Shown here: piece by piece, positions 14,224 to 19,945 of the stretch
How positions within the stretch are numbered: position 1 is the stretch's first letter
Layout of the letters: each line of letters opens with the position of its first letter
Assembly (NCBI GenBank): GCA_017431395.1
Contig: JAFRLD010000120.1
Location: forward strand, 1-19,945
Source of the DNA: Bacillota bacterium
GTDB lineage: Bacteria > Bacillota > Clostridia > Peptostreptococcales > Anaerovoracaceae
DNA: 19,945 bases
Direction of reading: 5' to 3'
Program-made: the position numbers and the translations under genes
Notes under the pieces: model-generated
What the model saw: the letters and a program-made list of their open reading frames with translations, nothing else
Told to the model about the DNA's origin: nothing
Databases searched by the model: none

Positions 14224-16623
14224 TTATTCCATCTCCAAATGCAGATACGTGGCTGCATATAGTTCTAGCTCCATTCCCTCAAGAGCCATCCCCTCTTCCA
14301 TCCACTGCCTGCCGGTCGCTCGCTCCCCGGTCTCCGCGATCCGGTAGGTCGCGTCTGCATCAAGGCCCCGCAGCCACAGCCGCCCCTGCAAAGGCTGGAC
14401 CACCTCAGTCCCCTGCAAAGGCTGGACCACCCCGGTCCGCACTGCGGACACGATCGCCCGCTGCCCATCTTCTGAAACTGTCATCCAGGCGCCGAGGCTA
14501 TCTTTTGTCGGATCCGACAGGCGGTAATATTTACCAGTCCGGATCAGGGCGCGGTCCTCGTGAAAACGCGGGATCTGGGTCCGGATCGTCTGTTTATCCT
14601 TTTCGCTGATTTTGGCTGGGTCCAGTTCGTAGCCGAAGGTACCTGCCATGGCAACGACGGCCCTTGTTTCCAAAGGCGTTGCCCGCCCGGTCTCCGCGTT
14701 CGGTGACGCAGAGACGTGGGCCCCCATCACTTCCGGTGGGTAGCCGAAGGAGGTTCCGTACTGGATGGTCAGCCGGTCGATGGGATCGGTGTTGTCACTG
14801 CACCAGATCTGCGGCGTATAGTAGAGCATGCCGGCGTCAAAACGGCCCCCGCCCCCGCAGCAGCCTTCGATGAGGAGGCTGGGGTAGCGGTTGCGGAGCT
14901 TTTCCAGAATCTGGTACAGTCCTAAAGCATACTTGTGCAAAATCATCCCCGACGGAACGACCTCTGCGGTCCCCTCCAGCATTCGTACCGAGTAAAGGTC
15001 CGCGATATGGCGGTTGGCATCCCATTTCAGATATTCGATCTGCGCGCTGTCCAGCACGGCGCAGATCTGTTCGTAAATATTGTCTGCAACTTCTTCCCGC
15101 GAAAGGTCCAGCACCAGCTGATTTCTGCTGCGTACCGGATCCCTGCCCGGGACCTGCAGCGCCCAATCCGGGTGAGCCCGGTAGAGGTCGCTGTCTTCGC
15201 TTACCATCTCCGGCTCCATCCAGATGCCAAACAGCAATCCCATCCCATGGATCCGATCGCTTAGTTCGTTTAGGGAGCAGCCCAGCTTTTGCTCGTTCGG
15301 TGTCCAGTCCCCGAGGGCCCGCAGGTCGTCGTCCCGCTGGCCGAACCACCCGTCGTCCAGCACGACCATATCCATGCCGAGGTCCCGGGCGTCTTCCGCC
15401 ATCCGGCAGATCTTCTCCCCGTCGAAATCAAAGTAGCAAGCCTCCCAGCTGTTGAGTAGGACCGGTGCCTGGAAGTCCGGCGCGTCAACACCTTTTGCGG
15501 AAGTCGAGTCGGTCCAGCCTTTGGGCCAGCGGCAGACATGATGGCGGATGCATTGGTGGAGATTCTGGGACAAAAGGCCGAAGCCCTCCCCGCTAAAGCT
15601 GAGGATGACTTCCGGGAGCACCAGTTCTTCGCCAGGCTTGAGTGGCCAGGAGAACCGCCCTTCCATGAGGCCCATCTGCATTCTGGTCTGGTCGAACTGG
15701 TCTTTTTCGATCTCGGCTTTGAAACCCCCACTGTAGACGAATTGCATCGACCAGCAGCGCCCGTGCTCCTCGTCCGCCTCCTGATCGCAAAGGATCATCA
15801 TCGGATTGTACTGATGCGACGAGAACCCGCGCCGGCTGCCAATGACCGTTGCTCCGTGGCCGAGGTGCTGCCGGTCCGGGATCCTTTCCATCGTATGCCG
15901 TCCATAGAAGATGATCCGGTCGAAATCTCCTTCCGTGAAGTCGAGGCAGGCCGTCTGCGCCTTATCGATCGTGACCGTCGCTTCCCCTGCGTTCCGGACC
16001 ACCGCGCTTCTTGTGATCACATCGAGCTGCGGCAGCACGCCGTAATACAGAGTCACCTCTATCTTCGGGTCCCGGCTGCGGAGAAGGATCTTGAGGGTTT
16101 GGGGTCTGTCCGTCGCGCCCGGGCCGAGGGTCTCGAGGAGATCCGCCCCGCCCGTCTTGGACGTCTCGGCCCCGGGTGCCTGATCCGCCCCGGGTGCCTT
16201 GGACGACTCCGCGCCGGGTACCTGCGCCCCCGTCTGAGCCGCCTCTGTCGCAAACACCGCCGGCAGCCCCGGAAGCTCATACTTCCCTTCGCAGATCTCA
16301 AAAGAATCAAAGCGCAGGTCACACCCGTAAACTCCCCGCTCGTCGATCACCGAAAGCAAAGGGCTCCGGAAGTCTCCGGTCCCGCGGGTCGGCAATTCCT
16401 GCGGAAGCGCATCCAGTGAATATGTCCGGTCCAGCCCCGCCTCATACGGGTTCCCCGAAAAACCGCGGTCCGCCAGTTTGATGACCCCGTCCATTGGCTC
16501 ATCCGTCGCCGCCCCATAATAAAGATGGAGAAGATGGCCATACCTTCCCGGTTTCATCTGATAAGTCGTTCGTTTCGTATGCAGGAAGAAGATCCCGCTT
16601 TTTTCGTCGTAAATGATCGCCAA
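14224..16623 (-). CDS. GH36 alpha-galactosidase
   Basis: A 799-residue GH36 enzyme that removes alpha-1,6-galactose from raffinose, stachyose or melibiose. Seen: LNSWEACYFDFDGEKI at the barrel start, VLDDGWFGQRDDD (421-433), nucleophile D535 in YLKWDANRHI and the likely acid/base D610 in WCSDNTD. KWDANR replaces the more usual KWDMNR. No ATG fits; TTG at 16623 is chosen because GAGGT lies about 7 bases upstream and the product then begins AIIYDEKSGIFFLHTK, the normal family N-terminus. The start is 5 bases inside the end of galK's downstream boundary, so the two are coupled. It is longer than the usual roughly 730 because of an Ala/Gly/Pro-rich insert (about 127-172), a short insert near 368-381 and a VVQPLQG duplication at 732-748. 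No signal peptide, so cytoplasmic. Confidence 0.93.
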   Translation of the reverse strand: MAIIYDEKSGIFFLHTKRTTYQMKPGRYGHLLHLYYGAATDEPMDGVIKLADRGFSGNPYEAGLDRTYSLDALPQELPTRGTGDFRSPLLSVIDERGVYGCDLRFDSFEICEGKYELPGLPAVFATEAAQTGAQVPGAESSKAPGADQAPGAETSKTGGADLLETLGPGATDRPQTLKILLRSRDPKIEVTLYYGVLPQLDVITRSAVVRNAGEATVTIDKAQTACLDFTEGDFDRIIFYGRHTMERIPDRQHLGHGATVIGSRRGFSSHQYNPMMILCDQEADEEHGRCWSMQFVYSGGFKAEIEKDQFDQTRMQMGLMEGRFSWPLKPGEELVLPEVILSFSGEGFGLLSQNLHQCIRHHVCRWPKGWTDSTSAKGVDAPDFQAPVLLNSWEACYFDFDGEKICRMAEDARDLGMDMVVLDDGWFGQRDDDLRALGDWTPNEQKLGCSLNELSDRIHGMGLLFGIWMEPEMVSEDSDLYRAHPDWALQVPGRDPVRSRNQLVLDLSREEVADNIYEQICAVLDSAQIEYLKWDANRHIADLYSVRMLEGTAEVVPSGMILHKYALGLYQILEKLRNRYPSLLIEGCCGGGGRFDAGMLYYTPQIWCSDNTDPIDRLTIQYGTSFGYPPEVMGAHVSASPNAETGRATPLETRAVVAMAGTFGYELDPAKISEKDKQTIRTQIPRFHEDRALIRTGKYYRLSDPTKDSLGAWMTVSEDGQRAIVSAVRTGVVQPLQGTEVVQPLQGRLWLRGLDADATYRIAETGERATGRQWMEEGMALEGMELELYAATYLHLEME
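14383..14436. repeat. 27-bp tandem duplication in the GH36 C-terminus
   Basis: Two 27-base units sharing CCCCTGCAAAGGCTGGACCA encode VVQPLQGTE-VVQPLQGR. Each carries one exact copy of the dispersed GCAAAGGCTGGAC motif. Confidence 0.9.
16156..16239. repeat. 42-bp in-frame repeat in the GH36 N-terminal insert
   Basis: Two imperfect 42-base units, each starting CTTGGACG and containing CCGGGT, encode a 14-residue repeat of the form APGAE-S/T-SK-x-x-GAD. The insert is probably a disordered surface loop in the N-terminal beta-sandwich domain. Confidence 0.7.
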
Positions 16624-16628
16624 CTTTT

Positions 16629-17882
16629 TTACCTCATAGTTAGTTTCGCCGGGCCGCCCCCCGGGCTTGCCTCGTAGAAGGTGCACTCGATCCCCGTCTG
16701 CTCCCGGTAGACCTCGCGCAGGGTTTTTTTGAATTCATCGAGGGCGTCTTTTCGGACCAGACTGATCGTGCATCCGCCGAAACCGCCGCCCATCATGCGG
16801 GAGCCCAGAACATACGGAAGTTCCTGCGCCGTTTCCGCCAGGATATCCAGTTCCCGGCAGGAAACTTCGAAGTCCTCCTTAAGCGAGCGATGAGATTCAT
16901 TCATCAGCTTGCCCAGAGCCTCGATCTGGCCGTTTTTCAAAGCCTCCGCCGCCTGCCTTACCCGGCCGTTCTCACGGATCGCATGCCTCGCCCGGCGCAG
17001 CAGCACCGGATCATCGAAGGCGGATTCCATCGCGGCAAACTCCGCAGGGGTCACATCGCACAGTGCTTGGAATTCGCCGCACCGCCGCACGACCTCGGGC
17101 GCTTCTGCACACCGCTCCGCTAACTCGGGCGCCTCCCCGCACCGCCGCACGACCTCCAGCGCCTCGGCGCACTGCTGCCTCCGCTCGTTATAGGCGGACG
17201 TCCGCAGGTCGTGTTTCCGGTTGGTGTTGGTAATGACCAGCCCGATCTCCGGAAAATCCAGCGGCACATACCGGCAGTCAAGACTCACGGTGTCCAAAAC
17301 CATGGCGCACCCTTCCCTGCCCGCCGCACACGCGAACTGGTCCATGATGCCGCAGTCGACGCCGACGTATCCCCGCTCCGCTTCCTGGCAGCAGACCGCC
17401 AGCTCCCGCTCCGCAAGAGGCAGGTCAAACAGGTCCCCTATAACAAAACCCGCCAGCACCTCCAGCGACGCCGAAGACGACAGCCCCGCCCCATCCGGCA
17501 GGTCTCCGCAAATGACCATGTCCATCCCGCAGTCAAGCTCGATCCCGCGATTACCAAGCGCCCAGATCACGCCTTTGATATAGGCGGTCCAGGAATGGTC
17601 CTCTAAAGGCCTCAGATCATCGAGGCTGCTGCAGACGACTCCGTCCCCCGGGAAATTCAAAGAAAAGAATCGGATCACCCGGTCCGGCCTTTTGCGAACG
17701 GCCGCATAAGTCCCCATCGTCAGGGAGCACGGGAGCACGTGCCCACCGTTGTAATCGATGTGCTCCCCGATCAGATTCGCCCTGCCCGGCGCGAAATAGT
17801 AAGCAGCCTCAGCCGCCCCGCCTTCTCCGAACGCTTCTGCAAAAGCTGGTCCCAATTTTTCAATTATCTCCTGATTGTACAT
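16629..17882 (-). CDS. galK: Galactokinase
   Basis: A 417-residue GHMP-family kinase that phosphorylates galactose with ATP at C1, the first step of the Leloir pathway. The galactokinase signature GRANLIGEHIDYNGGHVLP is at 33-51, the ATP-binding GAGLSSSASLEV at 131-142, the catalytic aspartate D181 in GIMDQFA and the third motif MMGGGFGGCTISLV at 363-376. ATG at 17882 is chosen because the conserved N-terminus begins soon after it and it lies 10 bases below the lipoprotein stop, with purine-rich AAAGAGAGAG upstream. It is somewhat longer than the usual 385-395 residues because of a 10-residue tandem repeat at 238-272, after NRKHDLRTSAYNERR. Its product would use the galactose made by the next gene. 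No galT or galE is in the window. Confidence 0.95.
   Translation of the reverse strand: MYNQEIIEKLGPAFAEAFGEGGAAEAAYYFAPGRANLIGEHIDYNGGHVLPCSLTMGTYAAVRKRPDRVIRFFSLNFPGDGVVCSSLDDLRPLEDHSWTAYIKGVIWALGNRGIELDCGMDMVICGDLPDGAGLSSSASLEVLAGFVIGDLFDLPLAERELAVCCQEAERGYVGVDCGIMDQFACAAGREGCAMVLDTVSLDCRYVPLDFPEIGLVITNTNRKHDLRTSAYNERRQQCAEALEVVRRCGEAPELAERCAEAPEVVRRCGEFQALCDVTPAEFAAMESAFDDPVLLRRARHAIRENGRVRQAAEALKNGQIEALGKLMNESHRSLKEDFEVSCRELDILAETAQELPYVLGSRMMGGGFGGCTISLVRKDALDEFKKTLREVYREQTGIECTFYEASPGGGPAKLTMR
17067..17171. repeat. 30-bp in-frame tandem repeat within galK
   Basis: About three and a half units of 30 bases encode CAEALEVVRR, CGEAPELAER, CAEAPEVVRR, CGEFQ. The first and third units are the most alike, with CCGCACCGCCGCACGACCTC repeated 60 bases apart. 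The repeat extends a helix outside the active-site motifs. Confidence 0.88.
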
Positions 17883-17892
17883 GCTCTCTCTT

Positions 17893-19440
17893 TCACTCCG
17901 CCGACTTCTCATAAAGTTCGACCATCTCCTGGTCCGGAACGAACTCCGAACCAATGCCCTCGACCAGTGAGCGGAATCCGTCCAGGGCCTCGTCCCGGTC
18001 CGGATACATTTTGCCGTATCCGGGATCCCAGCTCTCCTCGTCCTCTACTCCAGCAGCCGCATTGCCGCTGATATCATTGACCATATCTTTCTTCCTGCAG
18101 TCTTCACTAAACTCGACCGCGGTCTCTCCCCCGACCAGCAGGTTGGAATGGATCTTATTGTTTTTGCTGCGCTGCACGGCGATCTGGGTCTCATTATCCA
18201 CCAGCGTGTTATGATCGAATTCGCAGTCTTCGGTGAACCCCAGATCTTTGTCATAGCCTCCGAAGCAAAGGCTGGTCCAGCCTTTGCAGCCCGCAATAAC
18301 GTTATCATGGACCCGGATCCCAGTGACGCGGAACAGCTCATTGTCCTCAGGGCTGTGCTCCGTCGCCACCTCCAGACCTATATCGCAATTGAAGATGAAA
18401 TTGCTGCAGATCTCGATGTCCCGGCCGCCATCCACATAGATGCCGTCCGCGCAAAGATCATACTCCCCATCCTCATAATAAGCCTCATTACCTTCGCTGC
18501 TGATGTTATAGACCACGTTTTCGCGGCAGATGCCGTTCCTGACCTGGTCCACCTCATACGGATTCGCATCCCCATCCGTGTGCATCGCCAGGCCCTCGAA
18601 GCCGATCATGTCGATGCCGATATTGTTGTTGTCGTGGATCGTATTGCCCGCGATCAGGAACCCGTCGACGTTGCCGTTGATGACCAAAGACTCGCTGTCT
18701 CCACACTCGCAATCGTAGACCTCGCATCCCTCGATATTCAGATCCGAGACCGGCGCCAGATCATTGTAAGCATACACGTTGATCCCATGGATACCGCGGA
18801 CCCCGTGGACCTTGCAATTTCTGAGGGCAATGCTCTCGAGCGGCTGATCCCCCGCTTCGCGGGTGCTCTCGTATGTGATCCCGTGGGTGCCGCCCTCTGT
18901 CTCGATGCCCTCGACCGTGATGTGGTGGACGTTGGTGATGGAGAAGCAGACGCGATCCGCGGCGTCGTCGGTACCGACGGCCTGCTCGGGGCCTTCACTA
19001 TCGGTGCCGGCAGCCTGCTCGGTGCCTCCACTATCGGCGGCAACGGCGGCCTCCTCTGCATGGATGACCGGTCGCTCACCTTCTGCGGCCCGGATGACCG
19101 TAGGCGAATCCTCCGTTCCGGAACAGGCGGCATCCAGTTCCACCGGTCCGTACTCCCCGCCGTGAACGATGATCACCGAACCGGGAGCCGATCCGGCTGC
19201 GAAGCTGATCGTGGCGTAAGGCTCATCCGGCGTTCCATTGCCGGATTCATCACTTCCGTCTGTGGCCACGTGTAATTCGGCCTGGTTTTTCTGCGTTGCT
19301 TGATCCTGCTGGTCCGCTTGATCCGCTTGGCCTTGCTGCGACCCGCAGGCCGCCAGACAAAGTGCCAGACAAAGCACGACCCCGCAAACCAGGGCCACGG
19401 TCACTGCCTTCTTCGCCTTCCCGCTGTTCCTTATCATCAT
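17893..19440 (-). CDS. Right-handed parallel beta-helix lipoprotein
   Basis: A 515-residue secreted lipoprotein. A basic N-terminus, hydrophobic segment and lipobox LAAC with cysteine 32 indicate a membrane-anchored, extracellular protein; a glutamine-rich linker follows. The segment VATDGSDESGNGTPDEPYATISFAAG is typical of the DUF1565-type start of parallel beta-helix proteins. Beyond it, repeated N-x-I/V-x-x-N/G-rich coils (for example SLVINGNVDGFLIAGNTIHDNNNIGIDM and DIEICSNFIFNCDIGLEV) resemble pectate-lyase-like and NosD folds. Such proteins bind or cleave polysaccharides, but no catalytic set can be assigned with confidence. The start at 19440 has GAGG about 10 bases upstream. It leads the galK-alpha-galactosidase operon, so a plant glycan target is plausible. 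An EQAxGTD repeat interrupts the N-terminal part. Confidence 0.82.
   Translation of the reverse strand: MMIRNSGKAKKAVTVALVCGVVLCLALCLAACGSQQGQADQADQQDQATQKNQAELHVATDGSDESGNGTPDEPYATISFAAGSAPGSVIIVHGGEYGPVELDAACSGTEDSPTVIRAAEGERPVIHAEEAAVAADSGGTEQAAGTDSEGPEQAVGTDDAADRVCFSITNVHHITVEGIETEGGTHGITYESTREAGDQPLESIALRNCKVHGVRGIHGINVYAYNDLAPVSDLNIEGCEVYDCECGDSESLVINGNVDGFLIAGNTIHDNNNIGIDMIGFEGLAMHTDGDANPYEVDQVRNGICRENVVYNISSEGNEAYYEDGEYDLCADGIYVDGGRDIEICSNFIFNCDIGLEVATEHSPEDNELFRVTGIRVHDNVIAGCKGWTSLCFGGYDKDLGFTEDCEFDHNTLVDNETQIAVQRSKNNKIHSNLLVGGETAVEFSEDCRKKDMVNDISGNAAAGVEDEESWDPGYGKMYPDRDEALDGFRSLVEGIGSEFVPDQEMVELYEKSAE
18265..18287. repeat. Back-to-back pair of the dispersed CAAAGGCTGG motif
   Basis: GCAAAGGCTGG, one base, then CCAGCCTTTGC: a perfect 23-base palindrome inside the beta-helix gene, encoding part of GCKGWTSLCF. 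Other copies of the motif lie at 150-162, 487-499, 1394-1406, 1764-1774, 7508-7519, 14388-14400, 14415-14427 and 15512-15523. Confidence 0.85.
18970..19035. repeat. 33-bp in-frame tandem repeat within the beta-helix gene
   Basis: Two 33-base units, 18970-19002 and 19003-19035, both containing GCCTGCTCGG and ending CACTATC. They encode an 11-residue repeat of the form EQAxGTDxxxP, a likely flexible loop between beta-helix coils. Confidence 0.85.
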
Positions 19441-19493
19441 TTCAATCGTTCCTCATTTGCTATCAGTGCCCGTTCCGTCTTAACCATGTTGCC

Positions 19494-19521
19494 ATTCTAC
19501 TATTTCCGAAAGGATAGTCAA
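19494..19521 (-). promoter_or_regulatory. Promoter of the beta-helix/galK/alpha-galactosidase operon
   Basis: On the minus strand TTGACT (19521-19516), a 16-base spacer, TAGAAT (19499-19494). The -10 is the same as at msmE. No AGTAACC-type palindrome is seen here, so this operon may not be under the LacI-type regulator. Confidence 0.6.
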
Positions 19522-19945
19522 GCCTAAATTGCGGCAGCCCGGCACTTTCTCATGGCCGCCGGATTTGGCCCATCAAAATAACGAGGCGCCAAACCCGTTT
19601 CAGATCCATTTTTTTGAGTTCGTCGACCTGTTTATCCTGTGTCAGAAATCGTTCTTAGAAAGGCGATTTTTCGTTTTGGGCTGGATTCTCCCGCTTCGAT
19701 GGGAGCGCACGCCCATGGAATCCTGCATTTCACTCCCACAGATCGGAGGCATACCAATCGATTCATGGGAGCGAAATCCCTTCTGCGATGGGAGCGCATG
19801 CCAATGTCATTGACATAAGGGGTTAATCAGTATCAATACAGGAAGGGAGGTCAACCGATCCATTAACTTAAGAAATCAGGCATGGTATTTATGGGTGTTA
19901 TCCATCATCATCCATTCAGACGCATTATATATTCAAGCAAATCGG
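19522..19945. other. Gene-poor right flank with three TGGGAGCG hairpins
   Basis: No supported gene. Three related short hairpins occur at 19699-19715, 19766-19780 and 19788-19804, each built on TGGGAGCG with a CCCA, TCCC or CCA partner; the second reads GGGAGCGAAATCCC. An imperfect stem AAATCG...CGATTT with following Ts lies near 19647-19672. TTGACA at 19810 and a strong-looking AAGGGAGGT at 19843 point rightward, but no ATG, GTG or TTG follows at usable distance. A short open frame from 19882 to the edge is too short to judge. Confidence 0.5.

Noticed and set aside
18148..19275. 375-codon open frame antisense to the beta-helix lipoprotein
   Set aside because: The opposite strand has a lipobox, ribosome site and promoter; the antisense product is low-complexity I/D/A/V-rich.
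19862..19945. Frame from an ATT codon, 10 bases after AAGGGAGGT, open to the right edge
   Set aside because: ATT starts are very rare and the 28 visible residues match nothing I recognise; the sequence to the right is needed.

Overview
The window looks like the chromosome of an anaerobic, gut-type Clostridia (Lachnospiraceae-like Firmicute) with fairly high GC coding sequence. The grounds are the Firmicute-style msm sugar ABC transporter, strong AGGAGG-type ribosome binding sites, some TTG starts and sigma-A-like promoters. The genus is an inference and cannot be fixed from this sequence.

Layout. Left edge (1-57, minus strand): the first 19 codons of a probable RNA 2',3'-cyclic phosphodiesterase (thpR). 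Positions 58-712 hold no gene but carry an array of six 39-nt hairpins (TTCGCGATT-N21-AATCGCGAA) at alternating 115/95-bp spacing. From 12369 down to 713 runs one close-packed minus-strand gene set: msmE (sugar-binding lipoprotein), msmF and msmG (permeases), a DUF624/YesL membrane protein, a GH32 beta-fructosidase, msmK (ATPase), a ParB-like/metallophosphoesterase fusion, an amylosucrase, an iron-sulfur flavoprotein-like reductase, a cyclase-family hydrolase and a 96-residue protein I do not recognise. A LacI-family regulator (12731-13765, plus) is divergent from msmE. The 361-bp spacer between them holds both promoters and AGTAACC-type palindromic operators. Positions 13766-14223 lie between convergent genes and hold 28-bp GC-rich tandem repeats followed by four hairpins that share TTGTAAAAAAC arms but have different inner stems. 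A second minus-strand operon (19440 to 14224) encodes a beta-helix lipoprotein, galactokinase and a GH36 alpha-galactosidase. Positions 19441-19945 hold its promoter and an otherwise gene-poor stretch with three short TGGGAGCG hairpins.

How it fits together. This reads as a raffinose-family oligosaccharide/sucrose locus. MsmEFGK would import the sugar, GH36 would release galactose (phosphorylated by GalK), and GH32 or amylosucrase would split the remaining sucrose, amylosucrase storing the glucose as alpha-1,4-glucan. The LacI-type protein probably represses msmE through an operator at the transcription start. The lipoprotein may act on, or bind, a plant glycan at the cell surface.

The unusual content is in repeats: two unrelated hairpin arrays, a 10-13-bp motif (CAAAGGCTGG core) present ten times in both orientations and several reading frames, and six in-frame tandem-repeat expansions inside five genes.
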